From Acidovorax sp. NCPPB 4044 (GTDB lineage Bacteria; Pseudomonadota; Gammaproteobacteria; Burkholderiales; Burkholderiaceae_C), in contig NZ_JAMCOS010000001.1 in NCBI RefSeq assembly GCF_028069655.1, forward strand, positions 4,246,001 to 4,310,000: a DNA stretch of 64,000 nt, read 5' to 3'. The translations under genes were made by a program, and so were the position numbers. Below the pieces are notes generated by a model. That model searched no databases and was not told where the DNA came from. It saw only the letters and a list, made by a program, of their open reading frames with translations. The stretch's first letter is position 1. Each line of letters begins with the position of its first letter. Positions 54,969 to 64,000 of this stretch are shown here, one piece after another.

Positions 54969-55150
54969 AATGCCCGATGGCATGAAGAAATGCAATGCGG
55001 TGCATTCCCCGGGATGACAAGCGCCCGCGCACTGGCAGATAACCTCGGCAGGGCGCCGCTGCGGCCGCGCCACGCCCTCTTTTTTCACACCCCTACCTCC
55101 GACAGCCAGCGGCCATTCCGCCCTGCCCCGTTTCCAGGAAGCCCCACCCC

Positions 55151-56998
55151 ATGTTCCAAAGTCTGCGCGCCCGCCTCATAGGGATCTGCATCGCCATCAC
55201 CACGGCGGCCCTCGTGGTGCTGGCCTTCTCCACGTTCTATGTCGTGCGCAACAACACGCTGGCGGGCATCGACAGCCGGCTGGAGCAGCGCACCCGGCTG
55301 CATGCCGACGAAATCACCGAATGGGTGAAGGAGAAGCAGCGCATCACCGGCTCGCTGAAGATCGGCGCCGCGCAGGCCGACCCGATGCCGTTCCTCGAAG
55401 CCACGAAACAGGCCGGCGCCCTGGACGATGCCTACCTGGTGCACACCGACAAGCGCCACGCATTCCTGCACCCCGTCCCGGACGGCTATGACGGCACGTC
55501 GCGCGGCTGGTACAAGCTGGCGATGCAGGCGAACGGCCCCGTGATCGCGCCGGCCTACATCGGCGCCAGCTCCGGCAAGCTGCTGATCACGTTCGCGGAG
55601 CCCTGGGGCCCGTCCGGCCAGCGGGCCGGCGTGGTCGCCACCGACATGCTGCTGGAGAGCGTGGGCCGCATGGTGACCGCCATCCGCCCCACCGCCCAGA
55701 GCTTCGCCGTGCTGGTGGACGAGCAGGGCCGCCTGCTGGCCCAGGCGGACCCCAAGCTGGCGCTCAAGCCCGTGTCGGACCTCGCTGCCGGCATCGACGC
55801 TCCGCTGCTGCAGCGGCTTGCGGCGAACGGCGGGCGCGCGGACGTGCCCGTGCAGGGCGCGGACCAGATGCTCTACGCCGCCAAGGTCGAAGGCACCCCC
55901 TGGACCCTGGCCATCGCCATCGACCGTGCCGAGGCCACCCGCCCCGTGCGCGACCTGCTGCAGGTCGCCGCCCTCATCACCATCCTCTGCGTCGCCGTCG
56001 CCGTCGGCCTCGTCACCGTCGCCGTCAGCCGCCAGCTGCGCCGCCTCGCCGTCGTGCGCGACGCCCTGGAGGACATCGCCTCCGGCGAGGGCGACCTCAC
56101 CCGCCGCCTCGAAACCCACGGCAGCGACGAACTCACCCAGATCGCCCGCGCCTTCAACCACTTCGTCGACAAGATCGCCGCCGTGCTCGTGCGCATCCGC
56201 GAATCCTCCGAGTCCGTGCGCCTGGCCACCAGCGAGATCGCCAGCGGCAACCAGGACCTCTCCGGCCGCACCGAGCAGCAGGCCAGCTCCCTGGAGGAAA
56301 CCGCCGCCGCCATGGAGCAGCTCACCGCCACCGTCCAGCAGAACGCCGAGAACGCCCGCCAGGCCAACCACCTCGCCGCCAACGCATCGCAGATCGCCGC
56401 CCACGGCGGCAGCGTCGTCGGCCAGGTCGTGCAGACCATGGGCGGCATCCACACCTCCTCGCGCAAGATCGTGGACATCATCGGCGTCATCGACTCCATC
56501 GCCTTCCAGACCAACATCCTCGCCCTCAACGCCGCCGTCGAGGCCGCCCGCGCCGGCGAGCAGGGCCGCGGCTTCGCCGTCGTCGCCGCCGAGGTCCGCA
56601 CCCTCGCCCAGCGCTCCGCCTCCGCCGCCAAGGAAATCAAGGGCCTCATCGACGACTCCGTCGCCCAGGTCAACGCCGGCAGCCGCCTCGTGCAGGACGC
56701 CGGCTCCACCATGCAGGAGGTCGTCGACAGCGTGCAGCGCGTCACCGCCATCGTGGCCGAGATCAGCAACGCCAGCCAGGAGCAGAGCACAGGCATCGCC
56801 GAGATCGGCGGCGCCGTCAGCCAGATGGACCAGAGCACCCAGCAGAACGCCGCCCTCGTCGAGCAGGCCACCGCCGCCGCGCAGTCCCTGCAGCAGCAGG
56901 CCCACCAGCTCGCCGAGGCCGTCGCCGGATTCAAGCTCGACGCCCACGGCCACGCCGGCCACCGCCCCGCCCTCGGTGCGCCCTCCGGGCGCGCCTGA
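55151..56998 (+). CDS. Methyl-accepting chemotaxis protein, dCache-type sensor (copy B)
   Basis: 615 residues, same length and layout as copy A. The sensor (residues about 33-270) shares the same Cache framework ([21 protein letters not shown]) but is clearly diverged, so ligand range probably differs. The HAMP and signalling halves are identical to copy A. It lies 187 bases downstream of copy A and is probably the product of tandem duplication with later conversion of the 3' half. Confidence 0.96.
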   Translation: MFQSLRARLIGICIAITTAALVVLAFSTFYVVRNNTLAGIDSRLEQRTRLHADEITEWVKEKQRITGSLKIGAAQADPMPFLEATKQAGALDDAYLVHTDKRHAFLHPVPDGYDGTSRGWYKLAMQANGPVIAPAYIGASSGKLLITFAEPWGPSGQRAGVVATDMLLESVGRMVTAIRPTAQSFAVLVDEQGRLLAQADPKLALKPVSDLAAGIDAPLLQRLAANGGRADVPVQGADQMLYAAKVEGTPWTLAIAIDRAEATRPVRDLLQVAALITILCVAVAVGLVTVAVSRQLRRLAVVRDALEDIASGEGDLTRRLETHGSDELTQIARAFNHFVDKIAAVLVRIRESSESVRLATSEIASGNQDLSGRTEQQASSLEETAAAMEQLTATVQQNAENARQANHLAANASQIAAHGGSVVGQVVQTMGGIHTSSRKIVDIIGVIDSIAFQTNILALNAAVEAARAGEQGRGFAVVAAEVRTLAQRSASAAKEIKGLIDDSVAQVNAGSRLVQDAGSTMQEVVDSVQRVTAIVAEISNASQEQSTGIAEIGGAVSQMDQSTQQNAALVEQATAAAQSLQQQAHQLAEAVAGFKLDAHGHAGHRPALGAPSGRA

Positions 56999-57003
56999 AC
57001 GGC
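55856..57003 (+). repeat. 1148-bp near-identical tract, copy B
   Basis: Partner of 53821-54968. A crossover between the two direct copies would delete 2035 bp and leave a single chemoreceptor carrying the sensor of copy A. Confidence 0.93.
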
Positions 57004-57017
57004 GGCGCGGCGCGACG

Positions 57018-57247
57018 ATGGCCAGGACGCTCGCGGCCACCCTGGGCGCGCCCTGGCCCTGCTGCTGCCCTGCGCGGGCCTGCTGACCCTGCTGCTCACG
57101 CCGCTGTGGCCGTGGCTGGAAGCCGCGACCGGCATCGAAAGCCTGGGCCATTCGGGGCCGGCCGGCGGGTGCTTCGGCGCGGTCTGCGCGGTGCTGGCGG
57201 TGTGCGCGCTGGCCCTGGCGTGGCGGCAGTGGCACCGCAACCGCTGA
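57018..57247 (+). pseudogene. Small membrane protein gene with one-base frameshift
   Basis: From ATG 57018 the frame reads MARTLAATLGA and then leaves the hydrophobic pattern and stops. Adding one base near 57050 continues it as ALALLLPCAGLLTLLLTPLW, a second hydrophobic segment (CFGAVCAVLAVCALALAW) and a basic tail to the stop at 57247, about 76 residues in all. The downstream frame has no start codon of its own. A real mutation or a sequencing error in a GC-rich tract are both possible. Confidence 0.6.
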
Positions 57248-57302
57248 AGGGCTTCGGCCCGCCCGGCGCAGCCGCTCCCGGCGCCTGGGCGATGATCGCG
57301 GC

Positions 57303-57851
57303 ATGACCCCCTCCCCTTCTTCCTCCCCCCGCCCGACCGGTCCCGCGTCCCTGCGCGCGCCCCTCACGCCCCGCACCTGGGCCGCACTGGCCGGCTGGCT
57401 GCTGCTGTGCTTCATCGCAGCGGGCATCGGCAGCGTGGCCTCGGTGCAGGCGCCGCAGTTCTACGCACAGCTCGTGCAGCCCACCTGGGCGCCGCCACCC
57501 GGCGTCTTCGGCCCCGTCTGGAGCGTGCTCTATGCGCTCATGGGCATCGCCGCATGGCTGGTGTGGCGGGAACCCGCGAGCACCGCGCGGCGGCAGGCGC
57601 TGGCGCTGTTCTGCGTGCAGCTGGCGCTGAACGCGCTCTGGAGCTGGCTGTTCTTCCGGTGGCAGCAGGGGGCCTGGGCACTGGCCGACATCGCGCTGCT
57701 GGGCGCATGCGTGGCCGCCACCTTCGTCGCGTTCCTGCGCCTGCGCACGCTGGCCGGGGCCCTGCTGCTGCCCTACCTGGCGTGGATCAGCTTCGCGGCG
57801 GCGCTCAACTACACGCTCTGGCGCGCCAACCCGGGCCTGCTGGGCGCGTGA
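57303..57851 (+). CDS. TspO/MBR-family tryptophan-rich sensory protein
   Basis: 182 residues. A Pro/Ser-rich start is followed by five membrane helices with the TspO signature QPTWAPPPGVFGPVWSVLY and the C-terminal W-rich LAWISFAAALNYTLWR. It binds porphyrins in the membrane and in some bacteria responds to stress. Stands alone between the broken gene and rpoN on the other strand. Confidence 0.94.
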   Translation: MTPSPSSSPRPTGPASLRAPLTPRTWAALAGWLLLCFIAAGIGSVASVQAPQFYAQLVQPTWAPPPGVFGPVWSVLYALMGIAAWLVWREPASTARRQALALFCVQLALNALWSWLFFRWQQGAWALADIALLGACVAATFVAFLRLRTLAGALLLPYLAWISFAAALNYTLWRANPGLLGA

Positions 57852-57866
57852 CCCGCCCCCGCCTCC

Positions 57867-59459
57867 TCAGAGGGCCTTGCGCAGATTGGCCGGCGCGATC
57901 TTCAGCGCCTCGCGGTACTTCGCGACCGTGCGGCGCGCGCACTCGATGCCCTGCTCCTTGAGCATCTCGGCGATCTGGCTGTCCGACAGCGGCTTGGCGG
58001 GGTTCTCGGCCGAGACGAACTGCTTGATGAGCGCACGCACCGCCGTGCTCGACGCGTTCCCGCCCGTCTCCGTGCCCAGCCCCGAACCGAAGAAATACTT
58101 CAGCTCGTAGGTGCCCTGCGGCGTGGCCATGTATTTGGCCGTGGTCACGCGGCTGATGGTGGACTCGTGCAGGCCCAGCTCGTCGGCGATGTCGCGCAGC
58201 ACCAGCGGCCGCATGGCCAGCTCGCCATGCACGAAGAAGTTCTTCTGCCGGTCCACGATGGCCCGGGACACGCGCAGGATGGTGTCGAAGCGCTGCTGGA
58301 TGTTCTTGATGAACCAGCGCGCCTCCTGCAGGCGCTGCTGCAGCGCCTGGTGCCCCTCGCCGCCCCGGTTGCCGCGCAGCGCGCCCGCATAGATGTCGTG
58401 CACGCGCAGGCGCGGCATCACGTCGGGGTTGAGCTGCACGGTGAAGGCGTGCGCGGTGGCGCGGCCGCTGCTTTTCTTCACGATCACGTCGGGAACGATG
58501 ATGTTGCGCTCGACCTGCGCGAACGCCCGGCCCGGGCGCGGCTCCAGCCGCGCGATGAGCGCCATCGCCGCGCGCGTGCGTTCCTCGCCGCCGCCGCAGG
58601 CCTGCGCCAGCCGCCGCACGTCGCGCCGCGCCAGCATCTCCAGCGGCTGCTGGCAGATGCGCAGCGCCGACTGCACCACCTCGGGATCGGCCTCGCCGTC
58701 GTCGTCGCCGGCCAGCGCCCGCAGCTGCAGCGTCAGGCATTCGCCCAGCGACCGCGCACCCACGCCCACGGGCTCCAGGCTCTGCAGCAGCCGCAGCGCC
58801 ACGGTGAACCGGTGCACGAGTTCCTCGACCTGCTCGGGGTCTTCTTCGCCGGCCAGCGCCACGGCCAGGGATTCCAGCGATTCGTCGAGGTAGCCGTCGT
58901 CGTTCAGCGATTCGATGAGAAAGCGCAGCGCGGCGCAATCGACTTCCGACAGCCGCAGCGACAGCGCCTGCCGGTGCAGGTAGGCGGTGAGCGACTCGTG
59001 CTCGCGCGCGAGTTCGGTGGCGTCGGTCTCCTCGCCGCCGTCCTGGTTGCGCGTGCGCGCGGGCGCATCGCCGCCCCACTCGCCGTCGTCGGGCGCCATC
59101 TCGACCGTGCCGTCGCCCTCCCAGTCCGGTGCCTCGGGCGCCTCGGGGGCTTCCGCGGCTTCGGAGGATGCATCGTTTTGGGTTGATGCCGCCGTATCCA
59201 TTGGATTGTTTGCTACAGAATATGCAGCATCCTCCACCCCCCGGTCGGCATCGCTCACGGGGGTGTCGGCCTGCGCGACGCCGAATTCCTCGCGCGGGGC
59301 CTCGTCGGGGTTGCGCTCCAGGAACGGGTTTTCGTCGAGCATCTGCTCGACTTCCTGCGAGAGTTCGAGGGTGGAGAGCTGCAGCAGCCGGATCGATTGC
59401 TGGAGCTGCGGCGTGAGCGCCAGATGCTGCGAGATCCGCAGCGAGAGACCCGGCTTCAT
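57867..59459 (-). CDS. rpoN: RNA polymerase sigma-54 factor
   Basis: 530 residues. Region I at the start is Gln/Leu-rich (SLRISQHLALTPQLQQSIRLLQLSTLEL), region II is a long acidic linker (residues 45-145), and the C-terminal DNA-binding part contains the HTH and the RpoN box ARRTVAKYRE. About ten codons of the linker (SVANNPMDTAA) derive from a dispersed repeat copy. The start overlaps the lptB stop (TGATG). In plant-associated bacteria sigma-54 serves nitrogen and motility genes. Confidence 0.97.
   Translation of the reverse strand: MKPGLSLRISQHLALTPQLQQSIRLLQLSTLELSQEVEQMLDENPFLERNPDEAPREEFGVAQADTPVSDADRGVEDAAYSVANNPMDTAASTQNDASSEAAEAPEAPEAPDWEGDGTVEMAPDDGEWGGDAPARTRNQDGGEETDATELAREHESLTAYLHRQALSLRLSEVDCAALRFLIESLNDDGYLDESLESLAVALAGEEDPEQVEELVHRFTVALRLLQSLEPVGVGARSLGECLTLQLRALAGDDDGEADPEVVQSALRICQQPLEMLARRDVRRLAQACGGGEERTRAAMALIARLEPRPGRAFAQVERNIIVPDVIVKKSSGRATAHAFTVQLNPDVMPRLRVHDIYAGALRGNRGGEGHQALQQRLQEARWFIKNIQQRFDTILRVSRAIVDRQKNFFVHGELAMRPLVLRDIADELGLHESTISRVTTAKYMATPQGTYELKYFFGSGLGTETGGNASSTAVRALIKQFVSAENPAKPLSDSQIAEMLKEQGIECARRTVAKYREALKIAPANLRKAL
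59186..59215 (-). repeat. Dispersed repeat, copy 4, inside rpoN
   Basis: On the coding (minus) strand TAGCAAACAATCCAATGGAT and CGGCGGCAT lie in frame in the acidic linker of sigma-54. Closest to copy 1 (37979). Confidence 0.7.
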
Positions 59460-60250
59460 CACATGCGGAAGTGCTCGCCGAGATAGACGCGGCGCACCTC
59501 GGCGTTGTCCACGATCTCGGACGGCGTGCCCTGCGCCAGCACGCGGCCGTCGCTGATGATGAATGCGTGGTCGCAGATGCCCAGCGTCTCGCGCACGTTG
59601 TGGTCGGTGATGAGCACCCCGATGCCGCGCGCCTTCAGGAAGCCGATGATGCGCTGGATCTCGATCACCGCGATGGGGTCGATGCCGGCGAAGGGCTCGT
59701 CGAGCAGGATGAAGCGCGGCTGCGTGGCCAGCGCCCGCGCGATCTCCACGCGGCGGCGCTCGCCGCCCGAGAGCGCGAGCGCAGGCGAGGCGCGCAGGTG
59801 GTCCACCCGCAGTTCCTGCAGCAGAGCGGTGAGGCGCTCTTCGATGTCGGCGCGCGCGAGCGGCCGGCCGTCTTCGCCGCGCTGCAGTTCGAGCACGGCC
59901 CGCACGTTCTCCTCGACGGAGAGCTTGCGGAAGATGGAGGCCTCCTGCGGCAGGTACGACAGGCCCAGCCGGGACCGCCGGTGGATCGGCATGTTCGCCA
60001 CCGACTGGCCGTCGATGCGGATGTCGCCGCCGTCGCTGCGCACCAGCCCCACGATCATGTAGAACGAAGTGGTCTTGCCGGCGCCGTTGGGGCCCAGCAG
60101 CCCGACGACCTCGCCCTTTTGCACGACCAGGGACACATCCTTGACCACCTTGCGGCTGCCGTAGGATTTTTCGAGCTGCAGCGCTTCCAGGCGGCTTGGC
60201 GCGCCTGCCGGCGCGGTGGCGTCGGAGAGGTTCGGGGCGGCCGTGCTCAC
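59459..60250 (-). CDS. lptB: LPS export ABC ATPase LptB
   Basis: 263 residues from a GTG overlapping the lptA stop (GTGA). ABC ATPase with Walker [10 protein letters not shown], signature LSGGERRR, Walker [14 protein letters not shown] and the switch His in ITDHNVRET. It powers lipopolysaccharide transport by LptFG. The first 22 residues are an extension before the usual start. Confidence 0.96.
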   Translation of the reverse strand: MSTAAPNLSDATAPAGAPSRLEALQLEKSYGSRKVVKDVSLVVQKGEVVGLLGPNGAGKTTSFYMIVGLVRSDGGDIRIDGQSVANMPIHRRSRLGLSYLPQEASIFRKLSVEENVRAVLELQRGEDGRPLARADIEERLTALLQELRVDHLRASPALALSGGERRRVEIARALATQPRFILLDEPFAGIDPIAVIEIQRIIGFLKARGIGVLITDHNVRETLGICDHAFIISDGRVLAQGTPSEIVDNAEVRRVYLGEHFRM

Positions 60251-60903
60251 TTCGCGCCGCCGCCCAGTTCGTTGCTCCGGCGCAGCGCCGGGGCCGTTCC
60301 CGCCGGTGCGGGGGCCGCGCCGGCCGGGGCCGAGGCGGACTCCTTGGGCGACAGCACCGCGCGCACGCGGCTGCCGGGTGCCGCCGCAGCGGCGGAGCCG
60401 GCCGGAGCGGTCTTCTGGCCGTCCACGGTGAAGACGTCCGTGGTGTTGTTGTAGACGATGAGCGCGCCGGCCATCTCATCGGTGAGCGTGGCCTCGCGGT
60501 AGCGCCGCAGCTCGGCCCGGCGGATGAGGCGCACGAGGTCGGCACGGCCGTCGTACTCGATCACCTCGCCTTCGCCTTCGACGAATTCGTCCGGCATGCC
60601 CGGCGCGGTATCGCGCTTCTGGCGGAAGAACGCGCGCTTGCCGGACTCGGCGATCATGGTGCCGTACTGGAAGCCGTCGGGGTCCTGCCGCACGTCGAGC
60701 CGCGTGCCGCGCAGCACGATCGTGCCCTTGGTCACGACCACGCGCCCGGTGAACACGCTGGTTTGCTTCAGCTCATCGTGGCGCAGGGCGTCGGCCTCGA
60801 TGTTCATCGGCTTGTTGCGATCGGCCTTTTCGGCGTGTGCGGGCGCCGTGGCGAACGCCAGGGAGGCCAGCAGGAGGAAGGTGGGGAAGAGTCTGGGTCT
60901 CAT
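60247..60903 (-). CDS. lptA: LPS transport periplasmic protein LptA
   Basis: 218 residues: signal peptide (cleaved near ..APAHA-EK), an OstA/LptA beta-jellyroll ([28 protein letters not shown]) and a Pro/Ala-rich tail of about 50 residues not typical of the family. It bridges inner and outer membrane for lipopolysaccharide. lptC and kdsC, often just upstream, are not here; dsbA is. Confidence 0.95.
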   Translation of the reverse strand: MRPRLFPTFLLLASLAFATAPAHAEKADRNKPMNIEADALRHDELKQTSVFTGRVVVTKGTIVLRGTRLDVRQDPDGFQYGTMIAESGKRAFFRQKRDTAPGMPDEFVEGEGEVIEYDGRADLVRLIRRAELRRYREATLTDEMAGALIVYNNTTDVFTVDGQKTAPAGSAAAAAPGSRVRAVLSPKESASAPAGAAPAPAGTAPALRRSNELGGGAK

Positions 60904-61054
60904 AGAGGGCACGAATCTTGCAAAGATTGTAGTCCCCTGCTGCGGCGCAACAGCATCCAAAAGCAAAAGCCCGCCGAAGCGGGCCGTTGGCTGCGATGCA
61001 GGGGCGGGATGCGGCAGGTCCACCGCAGGTGCCGCACCCGGGCTGCCCGAGCGG

Positions 61055-61711
61055 TCAGCCCTTGCGGGCGAGGCCGGCGAGGTAGTCCACCACCTGGAGG
61101 ACGTTCTGCATGTTGCCGGCCATCGTGCCGTCGGTGTAGTAGCGGCCGGCCACGCCCATCGAGGGCACGCCTTCCACGCCATACGCTTCCTGCAGCTGGG
61201 TCGCCTTGCGCAACTGGTTGGAGACCGAGAAGGAGTTGTAGACCTCCTTGAACTTGGCCACGTCCACGCCCTGCTTGCCGACCCATTCGAAGATCAGGTC
61301 GTCCTTGTTGAGCGGCAGCTTTTCCACGTGCACGGCGCGGAACACCTTGGCGTGCACTTCCGGCAGCTTGCCCATGCCTTCGAGCGCGAAATACAGCTTC
61401 TGCTGCGGCGCGAAGCTCGAATTGAAGGCCACCGGAACGCGGCGGATCACCAGGTCCTTGGGTGCCGCCTTGATCCAGGCTTCCAGCGTGGGTTCGAAGG
61501 CGTTGCAATGGGGGCAGCTGTACCAGAAGAACTCGATCACCTCCACCTTGCCGGCCGGTGCATCAACCGGAGCGGGCTTGGCGAGCCGGGTGTAGTCCTT
61601 GCCCTCCTTGAACTGGCGTGCCTGCGCGAAAGCGGGCGTGGCCAGCGGCAGCGTGACGGCGGAAGCGGCCACGGCAGTGGCGGCGGAGAGGGAGAACTCG
61701 CGGCGTTTCAT
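61055..61711 (-). CDS. dsbA: Thiol:disulfide interchange protein DsbA
   Basis: 218 residues, thioredoxin fold with the CPHC active site in FFWYSCPHCNAFEP. The signal peptide starts KRREFSLSAA, with twin arginines, and ends PAFAQA. It introduces disulfides in the periplasm, and so serves secreted virulence proteins. The ATG at 61711 was chosen; a GTG 12 bases upstream is the alternative. The cis-Pro motif GVPSM is present. Confidence 0.95.
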   Translation of the reverse strand: MKRREFSLSAATAVAASAVTLPLATPAFAQARQFKEGKDYTRLAKPAPVDAPAGKVEVIEFFWYSCPHCNAFEPTLEAWIKAAPKDLVIRRVPVAFNSSFAPQQKLYFALEGMGKLPEVHAKVFRAVHVEKLPLNKDDLIFEWVGKQGVDVAKFKEVYNSFSVSNQLRKATQLQEAYGVEGVPSMGVAGRYYTDGTMAGNMQNVLQVVDYLAGLARKG

Positions 61712-61783
61712 GGAAAGGGACACTCCTGGTTACGGTTTCTGGAGGATTGGGAGCCGCGCGATGCGGCAAAAGTTCAGTCCGGA

Positions 61784-62434
61784 TCAGTGCTGCACCCGGA
61801 CCAGTGCCGACTCCACCCCGGCCCCGTCGAGTTTTTCCTTGAGCATTTCGGCGTCGTCGCGCTTGGTGAACGGGCCCACGCGCACGCGGAAGACCGTGCG
61901 GCCGTTCTGCTCGCGCTCGCTCACGCGGGCTTCCCATCCCAGCATGGCCAGCTTGGCCCGCTGCGCATCGGCATCGCCCTGGGTGCGGAAGGCACCGGCC
62001 TGGACGAAGTAATCGAACGGCTCGGCGCCGGTCGCGGCGCGCGCACGGGCCAGATCGCCGAGCGGGTCGGCCGACGACGCGGCCGAGGCGGGCCGGCTGG
62101 CGCCGCTGCGGGGCACGGACGCCGCCGCCACGGCAGCGGAGGCCGCGGGCGTGCTGGCCGGCGCGGGCTCCACGCCTGCGACCGCGGGCGTGGATGCCAC
62201 AGGGGCGGGAGGCCGGGCCGGGTTCTTGCCGTACAGCGGGGAATTGGGGTCCCAGTTCTTGTTGCGCTGGGATTCGAGGGCATCCTGGTCGGTGCCGCGC
62301 GCCCCGCCCTTGTTGAGGAACGGCACGGGCACCTTGGTCACGTAGACCGCCACGGCGAGCGCGACGCCCAGCCCCACGACGATCCCCAGGATGAAGCCGA
62401 CGGCCGAACCGCCGCTTTGCTGCTTCTTGGTCAT
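61784..62434 (-). CDS. SPOR-domain membrane protein (FtsN-like)
   Basis: 216 residues: a short cytoplasmic start, one membrane helix (residues 10-33), an Ala/Pro-rich periplasmic linker and a C-terminal SPOR domain (DYFVQAGAFRTQGDADAQRAKL..FRVRVGPFTKRDDA) that binds denuded septal peptidoglycan. The argS-SPOR-dsbA order is common in betaproteobacteria. It follows argS by 13 bases. Confidence 0.93.
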   Translation of the reverse strand: MTKKQQSGGSAVGFILGIVVGLGVALAVAVYVTKVPVPFLNKGGARGTDQDALESQRNKNWDPNSPLYGKNPARPPAPVASTPAVAGVEPAPASTPAASAAVAAASVPRSGASRPASAASSADPLGDLARARAATGAEPFDYFVQAGAFRTQGDADAQRAKLAMLGWEARVSEREQNGRTVFRVRVGPFTKRDDAEMLKEKLDGAGVESALVRVQH

Positions 62435-62447
62435 ATTTGCTCGAGAC

Positions 62448-64000
62448 TCACATTCTGGCTGGCGCCGACACGCCCAGCACGGCGAGGCCATTGTGCAATA
62501 CCTGTGCCGTGGCGGCGACGAGCGCCAGGCGCGCACGCTTGACCGCCTCGTCGTCCACGAGGATGCGTTCCGCGTCGTAGTAGCTGTGGTAGCTCGCGGC
62601 CAGGTCGCGCAGGTAGAAAGTCACGTCGTGCGGGGCTTCGCCTTCGGCTGCGGCGGTGAGCATCTCAGGGTACTTGGCGAGCTGCAGCATGAGGGCCTGC
62701 GCCTGCGGGCCTTCCAGCGCCGACAGATCGGTGCCCTGGAGCGAAGCCACGTCGTCGCCGCCCTGCTCCTGCCAGGCCCGCAGCACCGAGCAGATGCGCG
62801 CATGCGCGTACTGCACGTAATAGACCGGGTTGTCGTTGTTCTGCGCCACGGCCAGATCGACGTCGAAGGTGTATTCGGTGTCGGGCTTGCGGCTGAGCAG
62901 GAAGAAGCGCACCGCGTCCTTGCTGGTCCACTCGATCAGGTCGCGCAGCGTGACGTAGCTGCCCGCGCGCTTGCTGATCTTCACCTCCTCGCCGCCCTTG
63001 ACCACGCGCACCATGGTGTGCAGCACGTAGTCGGGGTAGCCCTGGGGGATGCCCACATCGGCGGCCTGCAGGCCGGCGCGCACGCGCGCGATGGTGCCGT
63101 GGTGGTCGGTGCCCTGGATGTTCACCACCTTGGCGAAGCCGCGCTCCCATTTGGCGATGTGGTAGGCCACGTCGGGCACGAAGTACGTGTACGTGCCGTC
63201 CTTCTTGCGCATCACGCGGTCCTTGTCGTCGCCGTAGTCGGTGGACTTCAGCCACAGCGCGCCGTCCTGCTCGTAGGTGTGGCCGTTCGCGACGAGGCGC
63301 TGGACCGTGTTCTCCACGCGCCCGGAGGTGTAGAGGCTCGACTCCAGGTAGTACTGGTCGAAGTGCAGGTTGAAGGCCTGCAGGTCCTTGTCCTGCTCGT
63401 TGCGCAGGTAGGCCACGGCGAACTGGCGGATGTTGCCTTCGTCTTCCACGTCGCCGTTGGCGGTGAACTCGCGGTCGTCGGCCTTGACGGTCTTCCTGGC
63501 CAGGAAGTCGTTCGCGATGTCCTGGATGTAGTCGCCGTTGTAGAACGCCTTGCTGGCGGGGTTCTCGGGATCGGTGGGCCAGCAGTCGTCGCCCGGCTTG
63601 AAGCCCTTGGCGCGCAGCTGCGTGCTCTTGGTCAGGGTCTCGATCTGCACGCCCGCGTCGTTGTAATAGAACTCGCGGTGCACGCCCCAGCCCTGCGTGG
63701 CGAAGAGGTTGCAGATGGCGTCGCCCAGCGCGGCCTGGCGGCCGTGGCCTACGTGCAGCGGACCGGTCGGGTTGGCCGAGACGAATTCCACCAGCACGCG
63801 CTGGCCGTTGTTCTTCTGGTAGCCGAAGCGCTCGCCCGCGGCCAGCACTTCGCGCACGATTTCCTGTTTGGCGGCGGGCTTCAGGCGGATGTTGAGGAAG
63901 CCGGGCCCGGCGATCTCGATGGCATCCACCCAGCGCGCGAAGGCCGGCGCGGCCTCCAGCGCCGCCTTGAGCTGTTCGCCCAGGGCACGGGGATTGAGCT
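62448..64000 (-). CDS. argS: Arginyl-tRNA synthetase, 5' end beyond window
   Basis: The frame runs off the right edge, so the N-terminal Arg-S additional domain is missing (about 517 residues are seen of an expected 560). The class I signature HVGHGR, the [15 protein letters not shown] segment and the helical anticodon-binding domain ([17 protein letters not shown] region and end [15 protein letters not shown]) are visible. It charges tRNA-Arg. First gene of the argS-SPOR-dsbA group. Confidence 0.96.
   Translation of the reverse strand, partial: LNPRALGEQLKAALEAAPAFARWVDAIEIAGPGFLNIRLKPAAKQEIVREVLAAGERFGYQKNNGQRVLVEFVSANPTGPLHVGHGRQAALGDAICNLFATQGWGVHREFYYNDAGVQIETLTKSTQLRAKGFKPGDDCWPTDPENPASKAFYNGDYIQDIANDFLARKTVKADDREFTANGDVEDEGNIRQFAVAYLRNEQDKDLQAFNLHFDQYYLESSLYTSGRVENTVQRLVANGHTYEQDGALWLKSTDYGDDKDRVMRKKDGTYTYFVPDVAYHIAKWERGFAKVVNIQGTDHHGTIARVRAGLQAADVGIPQGYPDYVLHTMVRVVKGGEEVKISKRAGSYVTLRDLIEWTSKDAVRFFLLSRKPDTEYTFDVDLAVAQNNDNPVYYVQYAHARICSVLRAWQEQGGDDVASLQGTDLSALEGPQAQALMLQLAKYPEMLTAAAEGEAPHDVTFYLRDLAASYHSYYDAERILVDDEAVKRARLALVAATAQVLHNGLAVLGVSAPARM

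Noticed and set aside
53056..57427. Two long Gly/Asp-rich minus-strand frames opposite the chemoreceptors
   Set aside because: They share the same mirrored repeat because the chemoreceptors do; no independent evidence of coding.

Overview
This window looks like chromosome from a high-GC plant-pathogenic betaproteobacterium of the Comamonadaceae, most likely Acidovorax (A. citrulli / A. avenae type). The reasons are a group II (Xanthomonas/Ralstonia-like) hrp type III secretion cluster with hrpG and hrpX regulators, two glycine-rich harpins, a plant-cell-wall-directed pectate lyase, and a conserved housekeeping gene set. The species call is an inference from gene content, not from a database comparison.

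Bases 1-21600 are the right part of an hrp pathogenicity island. From the left they hold an unrecognised effector-like gene with two CesT-type chaperones in one operon, a GALA-type leucine-rich-repeat protein, two harpin paralogues (one ending in a family 3 pectate lyase domain), and hrpB7-hrcT. Divergent from these is the operon hrcU-hrcV-hpaP-hrcQ-hrcR-hrcS-hpaA-hpaB, followed by the regulators hrpG (minus) and hrpX (plus). Five PIP boxes (TTCGB-N15-TTCGB) with correctly spaced -10 elements precede the effector operon, both harpins, hrpB7 and hrcU. The transcription map of the HrpX regulon can therefore be read from the sequence. hrcC, hrcJ, hrcN, hrpB1-B5, the pilus gene and the translocon gene are not here and presumably lie to the left.

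Bases 21600-35700 are core genome: trpE with a Trp-rich leader peptide and an overlapping chorismate mutase gene, gph, rpe, apaG, a Gcr-type membrane protein, and a Kef-like antiporter coupled to a YbdK-type ligase. A chemoreceptor, an OmpA lipoprotein and thiL complete this stretch. Between thiL and pgpA-pncC, normally neighbours, sit a Tat-exported pectate-lyase-like lipoprotein with GntR-type operator sites and a DUF4139 protein.

Bases 41000-43800 are an AT-rich accessory patch. It has a three-gene operon (43-aa ORF, candidate membrane-disrupting toxin, candidate immunity membrane protein) and an IS1-family element that has split a copy of a dispersed repeat. Four copies of that repeat occur in the window, two of them in frame inside genes (pncC and rpoN).

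Bases 43800-64000 return to core genes: a SulP transporter, a YgfB/SEC-C protein, a kinase-fold protein, a MurA homologue, an SbmA/BacA-like ABC exporter, a PIN protein and an RlmL-like methyltransferase. Next come two chemoreceptors that share a nearly identical 1.15 kb 3' half, a frameshifted small membrane gene and TspO. The right end carries rpoN-lptB-lptA, dsbA, a SPOR protein and the 3' part of argS, which runs off the edge.
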